Positions 1-9,807 are shown, counted from the stretch's first letter. The stretch is 64,000 bases of DNA from Sediminitomix flava (GCF_003149185.1 NZ_QGDO01000003.1:310001-374000), one strand, 5' to 3'. Numbers and translations are program-made. Notes: generated by a model not told the origin, from the letters alone.

Positions 1-1290
1 GTATTACTGACGAAAGATAACTATCATCCTGATGGGCAGATTGACAATGAAGATTATGTGCTAAGCTCATTCCTCTCTAGTAAAATGTATGCGGAACATG
101 TGAGATGTACAAGCTGTCATGATCCGCATACAACGAAGCTGAAGTTTAACGGAGATATGACAAAAGTGTGTTTACAATGTCATAGCCCTAAATATACCTT
201 AGAAGAACACCATTTCCACGAGATGGGTAGTGAAGGTGCTGAATGTGTAAACTGTCACATGGACGGTAAGGAGTATATGGGAAATGATTATCGTAGAGAC
301 CATAGTTTCAGAATTCCGAGACCAGACCAAAGTGTAGAGTATGGAACTCCAAATGCTTGTAATAAATGTCATACCGATAAGTCACCTACCTGGGCTAAAG
401 AAGCTGTTGAGAAGAACTTTGGGAAAGAAAGACCTTATCATTTTTCAGATGACCTTTTACCAGGAAGTAAATTGGATGAGAAGTCAGCTCCTTATTTATT
501 AAAGCTGATTAAAGACCGTACACAAAATGATATTGTGAGAGCAACAGCATTACAATATTTATATTATGTGTATGAAGATAAACATGCAGATGTGTTCATT
601 AAAGCTTTAGAAAAGGAAGAAACACCACTTGTGAGACAAGCAGCTTATCTAAATATTCTGCAACTTCCAATATCTAAGGATTTACCTCAAATGTGGGAAG
701 GTTTGAATGATTCCACTCGAGCTATTCGATTGGCGAGTTTCAGACTGTTGGCAGATCAAAATGTTCCTCAAACTTATCAATCAGCTTATAATACAGCAAA
801 AGCTGAGTATGAAGAAATGCTATATGCCAATGCCGATATGGTAAATGGACAAGTGCAAAAAGGGGAGTACCATTTAAGAATGGGAGAGCCGCAAAAAGCG
901 ATTAAAGCCTATCGTTTTTCATTAAAAATGGATAGCCTACAAGTGCCTGTTAGAATAAATCTTGCAATCCTTTTAAGTCAAGAAGGCCAGACTTATGATG
1001 CAATTGAAACTTTAGAGCCTTGTCAATTCATTGAAAAGGAAAATCCATTGCCAATGTATTATTTAGGCTTGCTTTATAGTGAGTTAAATGATTTTGGAAA
1101 AGCGAGTTTTTACATTGAAAAGGCAGCGGAGTTAGATCAAGATAATGACAGTTATATGTATAATCTGATTGTCATTAAAATGAAAGGAAAAGAGCTTGAA
1201 TCTGCTTACAGATTATATAGCGAAGCACTCCAGAAATGGCCTAATTCTCAAAGAATTAATAGTCTAACACCTTATTTTAATCAGCAATAA
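1..1290 (+). CDS. Multihaem c-type cytochrome with TPR tail (5' partial)
   Basis: The reading frame is open from the first base, so the N-terminus, including any signal peptide, lies outside the window. Four c-type haem-binding motifs are visible, counting residues from base 1: CTSCH near 36, CLQCH near 57, CVNCH near 82 and CNKCH near 120. More may lie upstream. A helical middle part (about 160-250) looks HEAT-like, and the last 150 residues contain three or four TPR-like helix pairs. The protein is probably exported and takes part in periplasmic or extracytoplasmic electron transfer, with the TPRs as a docking surface. This architecture resembles cytochrome c554/NrfA-like multihaem proteins with TPRs in Bacteroidota; the electron donor and acceptor cannot be told. 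The gene ends just before a strong hairpin. Confidence 0.85.
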   Translation, partial: VLLTKDNYHPDGQIDNEDYVLSSFLSSKMYAEHVRCTSCHDPHTTKLKFNGDMTKVCLQCHSPKYTLEEHHFHEMGSEGAECVNCHMDGKEYMGNDYRRDHSFRIPRPDQSVEYGTPNACNKCHTDKSPTWAKEAVEKNFGKERPYHFSDDLLPGSKLDEKSAPYLLKLIKDRTQNDIVRATALQYLYYVYEDKHADVFIKALEKEETPLVRQAAYLNILQLPISKDLPQMWEGLNDSTRAIRLASFRLLADQNVPQTYQSAYNTAKAEYEEMLYANADMVNGQVQKGEYHLRMGEPQKAIKAYRFSLKMDSLQVPVRINLAILLSQEGQTYDAIETLEPCQFIEKENPLPMYYLGLLYSELNDFGKASFYIEKAAELDQDNDSYMYNLIVIKMKGKELESAYRLYSEALQKWPNSQRINSLTPYFNQQ

Positions 1291-1311
1291 GAATTTAAAA
1301 AATAGCTGTTT

Positions 1312-1360
1312 AAAAGCCTTTCAGTCAGAAATAATTAACCTCTGATTGAAAGGCTTTTTT
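1312..1360. terminator. Bidirectional intrinsic terminator
   Basis: A 13-bp stem pairs 1315-1327 with 1342-1354 and is followed by six T on the plus strand. A short T run (TTTT) flanks it on the minus strand. It sits between the convergent cytochrome gene and the T9SS protein gene. Confidence 0.75.
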
Positions 1361-1378
1361 ATATATCGGTATGTAATA

Positions 1379-3295
1379 CTAGTGAATTACAATTTTTTGA
1401 TGATTAACTCCTTCTTCCGATTCAGACATAATCAGATAAATTCCCTTTTTTATATGGCTGAGGTCTAGGACTTCGGCACTTTCACCTTCAATTTTATGCT
1501 GATACACTTTTTTAGAGTCAGGAGCTATGATTTCAACTTTGATCGGGAATTTGAAGTTATTTTTTAGAGTAAAAGTCCCCTTATTTGGGTTTGGGTAGAC
1601 TGTTACGGTTGTATGTTTTGCTTGAAGAATGGGTAGCGAATGATCCCAATCAAAATCATGTAAGCTAATTGTTTCTTGTTCTGTACAATTCTGATTTCCA
1701 TGAATGTAATTGTGCGAGTGTGTTTCTATTTGATCATTTTTCAGAATATTTATTTCTGATGATTTCGTGTAAACACTTAATTTCTCACCTACACCAATCT
1801 GAAATTTCCGTCCGAGAGCATTAATGACTTCAATGGATTGGAATGCATTATTATTTTGAATCTCCCAAAAATAGAATCCTTTCATTTTTGCGCATTCGAT
1901 AGCCGTAGCGGAGTAATCTTCAAACTCTTTTTCGGTTTTTAAATGTAATTCTTCAGACCCATGCTGAGTTTGATATTTCCAATCGAATTTTAAATTCAAA
2001 GCTTTAGCTTCTTTTTGATGGACAAGAGTGATATTGTCTAGATCGAAGGATAATGATTTATTTTCTTCTAGAATCAGCTTGCCTTTGCCTACGTAGAATG
2101 CGTTTCCGTCATGTGAAATTTTATTTAATGCCGTTTCCAATTTCCAATGAAATCCATTGATAGAAAGGTTGAGTAATAAAAGTGCTGTTGAACCCTCAGA
2201 TTTTTGAATTTTAAATGATGATGAAGTTAGTGAGGTGAAATTCTGAGTGGTTTTGACATTGGAAAAGATATTGGAGATGACATCATTTAGATGAGTTTTT
2301 TTATCCAAAGAATGCTCTTCAATTTCAACTAGATCATAACTGAAAGCTTGCCCTTTGATGCTATCATTTTCCTCAATAATTTGGCTGTTATCCTCTTTAA
2401 TTGGTGGACTTTGGTGGTAATCACATTCACCTTCTGTACGACAGCTTTCTTGAACATCTTGAAGGTTATCACAACCTTCAGCATTCAAATTTATATCACT
2501 GTCATCGGTCAAGTTTGCATCAAGAAGAACGCAGCAAAGAGATAGTTTTGGGTTTCGTCGGATAATCGCTTTGACAGAATCTTCAGAAACAGGAAAACCT
2601 TCCAGCGTTTCTAGCTGAGGATTGAATCTGAGGTCAATTTCTTCTGTGGCTGGCAGACTTTTACTATTCTTATTTTTTAAATTTTGGATTCTTGTATTCG
2701 TAATATTAATCAGAGACATTTTACCTATTCCCGTAAAAATTGGTAGTTCAGTGATTTTTACACCGACTATTTCAATTGACTTGAGATGCAGATTTTGAGG
2801 TAATTCAGTGATGATGTTAGCGAATTTGAGATTGAAGTGTTCAACACTTTCTTTCAATTCTGTAGGAATATCAATCGAAACTAAGTTTGGGACTTGGACT
2901 ATATTTAGCCTTCTATTTTCAATTTCCCCCTGTAGCTTAAATCTTTCGAGTCTTATCGCATTCAGAATTTGAAAACGCCCGACTTTCGTGATTTGAAGAT
3001 CAGTGACCTCTTTTACAAAGTTAGATGTAATTCTTAGTTGCCCAGTGACCAATTCAAGTTCCAAAGCAGCAAATGATGTGATTGGGTCAGCCTCGGATTG
3101 TGTACCATCTTGAATATTCAGATTTCCATCAATTGTCGTAACACCTAAGTCTTTGAGGGTTTGAGCAATTCCATCAAGTTGCATTTGTGAGGTAAGGTTG
3201 AGATCTCCAACCCAAGTATTTCCATTTACTTGTGCGTTTGCATGTTGGACTAAGCCCCAAAATATGAGGAAAAGTATTGGTAGTAGTTTGTTCAT
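1379..3295 (-). CDS. Secreted leucine-rich/L-domain-like protein with T9SS sorting domain
   Basis: This 638-residue protein begins with a clear signal peptide ending near HANAQ (residue 22). Residues about 25-260 have irregular leucine-rich, parallel-strand-like repeats such as those in receptor L-domain-like proteins of Cytophagales. A Cys-containing segment follows (CC near 254, further Cys to about 292). The C-terminal 75 residues carry VYPNPNKGTF and end in a basic strand, which is typical of the type A C-terminal sorting domain of the type IX secretion system. The product is therefore expected to be exported by the Sec route and then moved across the outer membrane to the cell surface. 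It stands alone, with no obvious operon partner. Binding function is unknown. Confidence 0.75.
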   Translation of the reverse strand: MNKLLPILFLIFWGLVQHANAQVNGNTWVGDLNLTSQMQLDGIAQTLKDLGVTTIDGNLNIQDGTQSEADPITSFAALELELVTGQLRITSNFVKEVTDLQITKVGRFQILNAIRLERFKLQGEIENRRLNIVQVPNLVSIDIPTELKESVEHFNLKFANIITELPQNLHLKSIEIVGVKITELPIFTGIGKMSLINITNTRIQNLKNKNSKSLPATEEIDLRFNPQLETLEGFPVSEDSVKAIIRRNPKLSLCCVLLDANLTDDSDINLNAEGCDNLQDVQESCRTEGECDYHQSPPIKEDNSQIIEENDSIKGQAFSYDLVEIEEHSLDKKTHLNDVISNIFSNVKTTQNFTSLTSSSFKIQKSEGSTALLLLNLSINGFHWKLETALNKISHDGNAFYVGKGKLILEENKSLSFDLDNITLVHQKEAKALNLKFDWKYQTQHGSEELHLKTEKEFEDYSATAIECAKMKGFYFWEIQNNNAFQSIEVINALGRKFQIGVGEKLSVYTKSSEINILKNDQIETHSHNYIHGNQNCTEQETISLHDFDWDHSLPILQAKHTTVTVYPNPNKGTFTLKNNFKFPIKVEIIAPDSKKVYQHKIEGESAEVLDLSHIKKGIYLIMSESEEGVNHQKIVIH

Positions 3296-3423
3296 TGTTA
3301 GTCGTATTCTTAAAAGTGTCTCGTAGTTAGCTTATTTTATACCTAGAACAAGATCGAGAAAGTGAATAGGGGAAAGATGTGACTTTTGAGAGCTTTATCA
3401 ATAAAAATAAATAGTATGAAAGC

Positions 3424-4479
3424 TTACCAAGGGCGTTTTTCATTAATAGTTTTCCAAGTCTCATAGTTATCTTTTGCAGCTTGAAGAAGTTTAGGTAGTT
3501 CCTCTTTTATATTTCGCTCGGGTTGCCAACCAAGTTCATTTCTCACTTTTGAAATATCAAATTCATAATGTTCGTCTGAAAGCTCGATCATCCAAGCTTG
3601 TACAAATCGTCTTTTGTTTAATAAAGAGGAAAGAAAGCCTAAGAATTTAGCTCCAAAAAGAGTGAGAGACTTTGGGATTTTTATGATGACACCTTTCTGA
3701 TTGAGAAATATTTTTGAACTATTAGAATGAATATCATGATAAGTCAGCGCTTCTTCTTCTCCGATTAAAAACCTGTGATAGCCCCTTTCAAAAGTATCAT
3801 TCTCTATTACTTTTAATAGGAGTTTTACTACATCATCTAGGTGTACGTAAGTGAGTCCTCTATTTGTGTCAGAAGGATAGAAGAATCGTTCTATTTTCTT
3901 TTCACTTACATTTTTAACCAAATGGTATAAAGGTACAATTTCAATGTTGTCAGAATAAACAGCCGCTAAGACCAAAGAAAAAAATGGATGTTGAAGTTTT
4001 TTACCTTCTAAATATTTTTCCATTTCAAGCTTCCAATAAGGGTATTGCCACATGCCTTTTCTTGGACTATCTTCCGTTTGTTTGATACCAGGAGTTGTTG
4101 GAAGCATTGATGCCATTGAGGAAGAAAAAATAAATTTAATTGTACTCGGAAGAGTTTCTGAATGAAAATCTACCAAGTCACAAAATCCATTGTAAACATC
4201 TTGGTAAAATGGGTTCGGCTTATTGGAAAAGTCATAATAAGCGGCTAAAAATACAATGCCGTGAAGTGATTCAACTTCTTTTTTAATACAGTCTTTAATG
4301 ACTTCAATATCTTCTTTTTTACCTAAATCACATTCTGTAAAGTGCTCTTCAGGAAAGATTTTAGTAGGAGTTTTCTTATCAAAAGAAATGACTGTGTAAG
4401 TTTTACTTACTTCTTGAATGAACGCTCGGGCAATGAATCCAGCTCCACCAATCACAATTATTTTTCTACTTGCTTCCAT
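3424..4479 (-). CDS. NAD-dependent epimerase/dehydratase-like extended SDR
   Basis: This 351-residue protein has an N-terminal Rossmann signature (VIGGAGFIA near residues 9-17), an acidic residue after the second strand, and a catalytic YxxxK site in YPYWK after the SSSM serine segment. These are marks of extended short-chain dehydrogenases that act on nucleotide sugars, sterols or similar substrates. Its start lies 2 bp after the stop of the upstream SDR gene, so the two are almost certainly co-transcribed and may act in the same pathway. The substrate cannot be inferred. The C-terminal half is divergent from sugar epimerases I would recognise. No terminator is clear downstream; only a weak hairpin is seen. 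Confidence 0.8.
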   Translation of the reverse strand: MEASRKIIVIGGAGFIARAFIQEVSKTYTVISFDKKTPTKIFPEEHFTECDLGKKEDIEVIKDCIKKEVESLHGIVFLAAYYDFSNKPNPFYQDVYNGFCDLVDFHSETLPSTIKFIFSSSMASMLPTTPGIKQTEDSPRKGMWQYPYWKLEMEKYLEGKKLQHPFFSLVLAAVYSDNIEIVPLYHLVKNVSEKKIERFFYPSDTNRGLTYVHLDDVVKLLLKVIENDTFERGYHRFLIGEEEALTYHDIHSNSSKIFLNQKGVIIKIPKSLTLFGAKFLGFLSSLLNKRRFVQAWMIELSDEHYEFDISKVRNELGWQPERNIKEELPKLLQAAKDNYETWKTINEKRPW

Positions 4480-4481
4480 AT

Positions 4482-5297
4482 TTATGATTTTGGTGGATAT
4501 TTTTTATTGATCACAAAGTATTTACTTCCTAGTTTAATTAACCATTCACTCAGACTCAAAGAAAAACGTCCTAGCCGATAAGCACAGGCTGTTGTCCAAG
4601 ATGGAAAAAGGACTGATTTATGAGATTGAAGTGCTTTTAGACAAGCATGACTAACTTCTTTCGTCGATTCTTGAGGCATATATTTATGCATGTCATATTC
4701 TGAAGCAATATGAGTTTTCACAAAGCCTGGTAAAATGATCTTCACTTTGTCTTCAAAAAATGGGTTTTCCATTCTCCAAGATCGAAGAAATTGGAAAAGA
4801 GCAGCTTTTGAAGCAGAATAACTTGCATTGGTAGGAAATGGTAATTCACTAGTGAGCGAACCGATTGCTATAATCCTAGGAGAGGATGACTTTTTCAGTA
4901 ATTCTTCTAGTTTTTGTATCAAGAAAATATGGGAGGTGTAATTGACTTTTAATTCTATCTGAATGTCTTTTAAGCTCAAATCTTCAAAAATTCGAGAGTG
5001 TGCAATTCCCGCACAGAGTATGAGTACATCGATTTTGGGAATCTTGGAATATAATTTTTCAATGAGTGTCTCAATTTGGGTTTCATTGCCAATATCATAA
5101 GGCATAGGAATAAATTCACCTCTTGAAATAGGATTTAAACGTTGAGCTGTCTCATTTAGCTTCTCTTCACTTCGGGCAATGCCGAAAACTTTAAATCCTC
5201 TTTCGATGAAGTCAATACTGATCTGCTTTCCAATTCCTTTCGATGCCCCCGTAATGACCATTATTTTACCATCTCCTCTGATCTCGTTCAGACTCAT
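4482..5297 (-). CDS. Classical short-chain dehydrogenase/reductase (SDR)
   Basis: This 271-residue SDR shows TGASKGIG (cofactor loop), the CAGIA segment (NAG motif equivalent), a catalytic serine in AIGSLTS and YSASK (YxxxK). The C-terminal 40 residues are hydrophobic and basic and may associate with membrane. The enzyme should be an NAD(P)(H)-dependent oxidoreductase of unknown substrate. The annotated start has a GGAGG ten bases upstream. A second ATG at codon 13, immediately before VITGASKG, is also possible and would better match the usual family N-terminus. It is followed directly by the extended SDR gene and preceded by the DUF4174 gene. Confidence 0.85.
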   Translation of the reverse strand: MSLNEIRGDGKIMVITGASKGIGKQISIDFIERGFKVFGIARSEEKLNETAQRLNPISRGEFIPMPYDIGNETQIETLIEKLYSKIPKIDVLILCAGIAHSRIFEDLSLKDIQIELKVNYTSHIFLIQKLEELLKKSSSPRIIAIGSLTSELPFPTNASYSASKAALFQFLRSWRMENPFFEDKVKIILPGFVKTHIASEYDMHKYMPQESTKEVSHACLKALQSHKSVLFPSWTTACAYRLGRFSLSLSEWLIKLGSKYFVINKKYPPKS

Positions 5298-5394
5298 AAA
5301 CCATTGATCCTCCTTGTAAATTCACAAAAAATATTGGAATAAGGTTCAAGCGGTATTTATAAGAAAGACTTCTAAAAGAAGAAATCAGAAATAT

Positions 5395-5832
5395 TTACTC
5401 TCTTGTCCTTTTTTCTAATTCTGCTTTTCGCATGGGCATTTGATCGATCAAAGAGAATAGTTCAGCAGTTGTTACAAGAGTTGCTCTTTCTAATTTTATT
5501 CCTCCGTCAAGACCAATAAGAATAAACTTGAAATCGGAATTATCAGGGTTAAACTGATCTGAAAAAGTTGTTTCAGAATTCCATTTCAGTGCTTCTAGAC
5601 CTTGAGCATACTGATCTGGAAAAACTTGATAAATTACAATTTTTCGATCGTTAAGTTCTTCTTTATTTTTCTTGAGTAAGTTGAGTTGCTTTTGGAAGAT
5701 AGAATTGGAAGAATCTTGTGTACAAAGAATCACCAGTCGATCTTTCCACTGGTGATTTTCTAGTGATTGGGACATACAAATTGATAATTGAGTAAGGGTT
5801 AAAATAGTAAGTAGAAAGTAGCTTTTGTTCAT
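5395..5832 (-). CDS. DUF4174 family secreted protein
   Basis: This 145-residue protein has an N-terminal signal peptide (cleavage likely near residue 21). The DUF4174 pattern is visible: an early W..RLVIL strand, FKFILIGLDGGIKLE in the middle and the hallmark IDQMPMRKAE near the end. DUF4174 proteins are small periplasmic proteins of unknown function with a thioredoxin-like appearance, but no CxxC is present here. Its start codon directly abuts the stop of the HugZ-like gene, so it belongs to that transcription unit. Function remains unassigned. Confidence 0.8.
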   Translation of the reverse strand: MNKSYFLLTILTLTQLSICMSQSLENHQWKDRLVILCTQDSSNSIFQKQLNLLKKNKEELNDRKIVIYQVFPDQYAQGLEALKWNSETTFSDQFNPDNSDFKFILIGLDGGIKLERATLVTTAELFSLIDQMPMRKAELEKRTRE

Positions 5833-6342
5833 TTATTTCTTGTCAATAACAATATGTGAAAGCTCTCCAGTTGTTACATCAACCGTAAATGCTTTTCCAA
5901 AACCTACGACATATTGTCCATTGAATGGTTTTAGTGCAATTAAATGAAAATCGTTCAAGCCTCTGAGAACACTTACCGTATTTCCATGAACTTCAGTCAT
6001 CTGATCTAAAAGTGTATTAAATTCATCTGTACCTTTTTCAACTTCATCGACTTCACAAGCATAAGTCATACGTTCTCTTGCGAAGATATTTTTGCTTTCA
6101 GCTTCATTTTGAGCAAAAAACACCGAAGCTTTCTTTTGACCGAGAAGGTTTTTTGTGTGATTCGATAGTTCACTGACAAAAATATAGAACACACCTTTTT
6201 CATCTTTTACGAAAGGAGCGTAACTGATGTCAGGGAATAAATCAGCAGTCAGACTAGAAATATAAATACTCTTGTGGCCATCAACCAATGTCTTTGCTTG
6301 TTTGCTGTAGTTCTGAAGTTCTTCTTGGCTTAATTCTTTCAT
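5833..6342 (-). CDS. hugZ: HugZ-like haem utilisation protein (PNPOx-like fold)
   Basis: This 169-residue protein matches the HugZ/pyridoxamine-oxidase-like family. It has SYAPFVKD near residue 40, FYIFVSELSNHTKNL, the IFARERM segment and the C-terminal YVVGFGKAFTVD. HugZ proteins bind or degrade haem in other bacteria and allow its use as an iron source. The C-terminus is short, so it probably represents a single split-barrel domain acting as a dimer. It lies between the TonB receptor/DUF4249 genes and a DUF4174 gene, on the same strand. The context supports a role in haem or iron acquisition, but the sequence alone does not prove haem binding. Confidence 0.8.
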   Translation of the reverse strand: MKELSQEELQNYSKQAKTLVDGHKSIYISSLTADLFPDISYAPFVKDEKGVFYIFVSELSNHTKNLLGQKKASVFFAQNEAESKNIFARERMTYACEVDEVEKGTDEFNTLLDQMTEVHGNTVSVLRGLNDFHLIALKPFNGQYVVGFGKAFTVDVTTGELSHIVIDKK

Positions 6343-6406
6343 AAAAATACGTTGTTTAGTTTTAGTTATTTAGACTAAATTAAAATAAATATTTTTAAGA
6401 CTGAAA

Positions 6407-7414
6407 TTAATCCTCTTCAATTGGTGGAGTTGTATCGATTTTTCTTCCCAAACCACTAATTGTAGAACCACAGAAAATACCTACAACTTTCCCTTGCGAA
6501 GCTTCATTTTTGGGACGAATATTTGAAAAAACATTTTCAACAGGGCGAGCAAAAAGACCTCCGTTTTCCATCTGACTGAGTGCTTGATTCATGTATTCAA
6601 ATGTCGTTTCAGTAATTGAATGAATTTCAACATAAACAGAATCACCAACTTCATAATTCGGAATTGGTTCTTCAGATTCATCTTCTTCAGGGTCAATTGA
6701 ACCATCTGGATTTATACTTTCTCTAATAGGGACAATGAAAGTATTTCCATCTGTACTATTATTTTGATCTGGTGAAAAATTAGAAAAAGCAGCATCGTAA
6801 GCGAAAACAGCTTCGTCTGGTTTGTTTAGATAAACACCATTTTTATATGCTTTAATCCAATAAGTATCTCCAACTCCTACAAGATCTTTTGCCCAAAAAG
6901 AAGCTACGATTTGTTCGATCGGATTTGCAACATTTATCTCTCTAGTTACGAATTGGATTGAATCAATCTTTGGGACACGTTCAATAGAAGTGAAAGATTC
7001 AAAACTCCATCCATTTGGTAAGTCAATTTCTAACTGATATTGATTTTCATAATCATTTCCTCTATCAATTAATTCACCTTCAGGTCGTAATCTTGTAACA
7101 AGCGTATCTGCTTCAGTAGCTGGAGTCCAAGTGTATAAGCCATCTTGATCTTCATCTGTAAATTCTAATTTTCTACCAGTTTCTAGTTCTGTGATAAAGA
7201 CAGAAGCATTAGCTTCCACTTCAAAATCATCTGTAGAAAAGAATGGTTTTGAATAAGTAAGCTTAACTGTTTGTTCTTCAAAATTGGTATTAATGAAAGA
7301 CTCAACTACCAATTGTTGATCACCTGCTTCTACACTGATATCTACAATATCTTCACAGGCAGTAAGCGTAGAGAATAGAGCGATAGAACTCAGTATATTT
7401 ATATATTTTTTCAT
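6407..7414 (-). CDS. DUF4249 outer-membrane lipoprotein
   Basis: This 335-residue protein has a lipoprotein signal peptide with lipobox LTAC (Cys20), followed by EDIVDISVEAGDQQLVVESFI, typical of DUF4249. Members are Bacteroidota lipoproteins nearly always encoded next to a TonB-dependent receptor with an N-terminal carboxypeptidase-regulatory-like domain, as here: its start lies 5 bp after the receptor stop. It probably forms the surface lid of that receptor, as SusD does for SusC. An acidic low-complexity stretch (about residues 240-255) may bind cations. The transported ligand is unknown. Confidence 0.85.
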   Translation of the reverse strand: MKKYINILSSIALFSTLTACEDIVDISVEAGDQQLVVESFINTNFEEQTVKLTYSKPFFSTDDFEVEANASVFITELETGRKLEFTDEDQDGLYTWTPATEADTLVTRLRPEGELIDRGNDYENQYQLEIDLPNGWSFESFTSIERVPKIDSIQFVTREINVANPIEQIVASFWAKDLVGVGDTYWIKAYKNGVYLNKPDEAVFAYDAAFSNFSPDQNNSTDGNTFIVPIRESINPDGSIDPEEDESEEPIPNYEVGDSVYVEIHSITETTFEYMNQALSQMENGGLFARPVENVFSNIRPKNEASQGKVVGIFCGSTISGLGRKIDTTPPIEED

Positions 7415-7419
7415 TGGAA

Positions 7420-9807
7420 TTAGAATTTGAAATTGTATGAAACAGAAGGGACGATTGTACCAATAATAGAAGTCTGAACAGCTTGATTGTACTGTGGCTG
7501 ATCTATGGTAGGTCTACCAACTGCTTGTTCGAAATAAATAGAGAATGGATTTTTGTTACCATACAAGTTGTAAATAGAGAAGACCCAATTTGATTGATAT
7601 TTTCTATTTTCATTCTTTTTAGGCTTGTAAGTAATAGCGGCATCCAGTCTGTGGTAAGCAGGTATTCTAAAGTTATTTCGTCGTTCAGAAGGATTGTGAG
7701 GAATTAACCAATCTCCAATTTCATAGGTATTTGTCGCAAAAGTAGCTGGCGTACCCGATAGGTAAGTGAAGCTTGAAGAAATACTCCACTGCTTATTGAA
7801 ATCGTAGAATGTTACAATTTTCAAGTTATGAGGTTGATCAAAACGAGCAGCATACCATTCGTTATTATTGATCCCTTGAGCAAGTCGTTCTGTTCTAGAT
7901 AAAGTATAGCTCAACCAACCTTGGAAACGTCCTTTTTTCTTTTTGAAATACAATTCAAGTCCATAGGCACGACCTTTTCCATCAATCAATTCTCCTTCCA
8001 AGAAAGGATTTAGTAGAAGTTGTGCGCCATTTACATAATCAACTAACTGAGGCATATCTTTATAGTAGGTTTCAACAGAAGCTTCGTATGTATTGTCTTT
8101 GAAGTTTCTGAAATACCCAATTGAATATTGATCAGCTTGTTGTGGTTTGATTTTATCTGTTGTTGGCCACCAAATATCTAAAGGCGTAGAAGCTGTAGTA
8201 TTAGAGATGAGGTGGATGTATTGGTGCATTCTGTTGTAACTCGCTTTGATTGAAGATTCTTTGTTCAACCCAAATTTTACTGATAGACGAGGTTCTGGAG
8301 TAACATAAGATTTTATGATTTCCCAATCATCGTAAGTTTGAGCAGAACTAAAATCAATGTCTTTAGCCCAACCAGCTCCTTTTTCAGACTCATTGTAATC
8401 AAATGTAGTCGCTTCCCCTAGATACATGAAAACAGGTAATCTCAGTCCGTATTGGATTCCAATATTGTCTGTGATTTTCCATTCGTGACTGAAATAAATG
8501 GCACTTTCTAGTGCTTGCATATTAGGAATGCTGAACTCTGCAACATCTCCATCTGAGGTTGCTTGTACATCTGCAGGTGTGAATTTATAAAGATTGCTCG
8601 ATGCTCCAAAAGTCCATGAACTTCTGCTTGAAGGAGCGTAATTCAAATCTACAGAAGTGTTGTAGGTTGTAATATCAGAGTCCCAATCAAACTTGTCATC
8701 CCCAACACCAAAACCAAGTGTGTAATCATATTTACTGACAAATGCAGTTGTGTTCAATGTCCAATTCATATTGAACAGGTGATTCCACTGAAGTGTAGCC
8801 GTATTATTTCCCCAATTATTTCTGAAAAGACTTTCGGCTGCAAAGACATCACGTCCTGTATAGGCTGTAAATGAAATATTATCTTTCTCGCCAACTTTCC
8901 ATCTCAGTTTTCCAGAGAGGTCATAAAAGTAAAAAATTGAACCAGCCAAGTCATCATTTAGAAATGGTTGAGACAACACATCGATGTATGATCTTCTTCC
9001 AGCCACAAGAACAGAAAGTTTGTCTTCAACAATTGGGGCTTCTACAGAAAGTCTACTAAAAATAAGACCAAGTCCTCCGTTCACTTTCCACTTTTCAGTA
9101 TCGGCTTCTTGCATTTTTACGTCCAAAACAGAAGAAAGTCTTCCTCCATAATTTGATGGAATACCACCTTTAATTAGTTGTACATTTTCTACCGCGTCAG
9201 GATTGAAAATAGAGAAGAATCCAAAAAGGTGAGATGAATTGAAAATAGGTGTTTTGTCCATTAAGACAAGGTTTTCACCAACACCTCCACCACGTACATT
9301 GAAGCCGGAAGAGCCTTCGCCTACTGAACTTACTCCAGGTAGTAATTGAAGACTTTTGATGATATCAACTTCACCAAGTAGAGCAGGGAGCTTCTCAACA
9401 ACCTTTACATCTAGTTTTTGAGTACCCATTTGCATACCACTTACATTGATGTCTTCTCGTTCGCCTGTTACTGTGATTTCATCGAGTTTTTGTCCACTTT
9501 CTTCCAATTGGAAAGTGATTCCAGACATGGATTGTGTGACATTTAGCTGTTTTTCTAGGTCAAGAAAGCCCACATAGGATATGACAAAAGTGTAGTCTCC
9601 TGTTGGGATGCTCATATTAAAAGCACCATTAAGGTCTGTTGTCGTTCCAGACTTTAGTTCTTTTACATAGATGGTCGCCCCAAATAAGGGCTCATCATTT
9701 AGCTTATTCTTGACTTCACCCTTAAGAGTGATTTTACTTTGTGCACAAACTATGTTTGTAGCGGAAATAGTAAATAAGATTAAAATGAGGTAGCGTAACT
9801 TTCGCAT
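7420..9807 (-). CDS. TonB-dependent receptor with carboxypeptidase-regulatory-like domain
   Basis: This 795-residue outer-membrane receptor has a signal peptide (cleaved near NIVCAQS), a CarboxypepD_reg-like beta-sandwich at about 27-110 (KGEVKNKLNDEPLFGATIYV), a plug domain at about 130-240 (LQLLPGVSSVGEGSSGFNVRGG, here split into its parts) and a 22-strand-type barrel ending in the aromatic terminal strand VSYNFKF. It should import a ligand with energy from TonB-ExbBD. It is the first gene of a minus-strand block continuing with DUF4249, HugZ-like and DUF4174 genes. The HugZ neighbour hints at haem or iron substrates, but receptor pairs with DUF4249 occur in many contexts. Confidence 0.9.
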   Translation of the reverse strand: MRKLRYLILILFTISATNIVCAQSKITLKGEVKNKLNDEPLFGATIYVKELKSGTTTDLNGAFNMSIPTGDYTFVISYVGFLDLEKQLNVTQSMSGITFQLEESGQKLDEITVTGEREDINVSGMQMGTQKLDVKVVEKLPALLGEVDIIKSLQLLPGVSSVGEGSSGFNVRGGGVGENLVLMDKTPIFNSSHLFGFFSIFNPDAVENVQLIKGGIPSNYGGRLSSVLDVKMQEADTEKWKVNGGLGLIFSRLSVEAPIVEDKLSVLVAGRRSYIDVLSQPFLNDDLAGSIFYFYDLSGKLRWKVGEKDNISFTAYTGRDVFAAESLFRNNWGNNTATLQWNHLFNMNWTLNTTAFVSKYDYTLGFGVGDDKFDWDSDITTYNTSVDLNYAPSSRSSWTFGASSNLYKFTPADVQATSDGDVAEFSIPNMQALESAIYFSHEWKITDNIGIQYGLRLPVFMYLGEATTFDYNESEKGAGWAKDIDFSSAQTYDDWEIIKSYVTPEPRLSVKFGLNKESSIKASYNRMHQYIHLISNTTASTPLDIWWPTTDKIKPQQADQYSIGYFRNFKDNTYEASVETYYKDMPQLVDYVNGAQLLLNPFLEGELIDGKGRAYGLELYFKKKKGRFQGWLSYTLSRTERLAQGINNNEWYAARFDQPHNLKIVTFYDFNKQWSISSSFTYLSGTPATFATNTYEIGDWLIPHNPSERRNNFRIPAYHRLDAAITYKPKKNENRKYQSNWVFSIYNLYGNKNPFSIYFEQAVGRPTIDQPQYNQAVQTSIIGTIVPSVSYNFKF

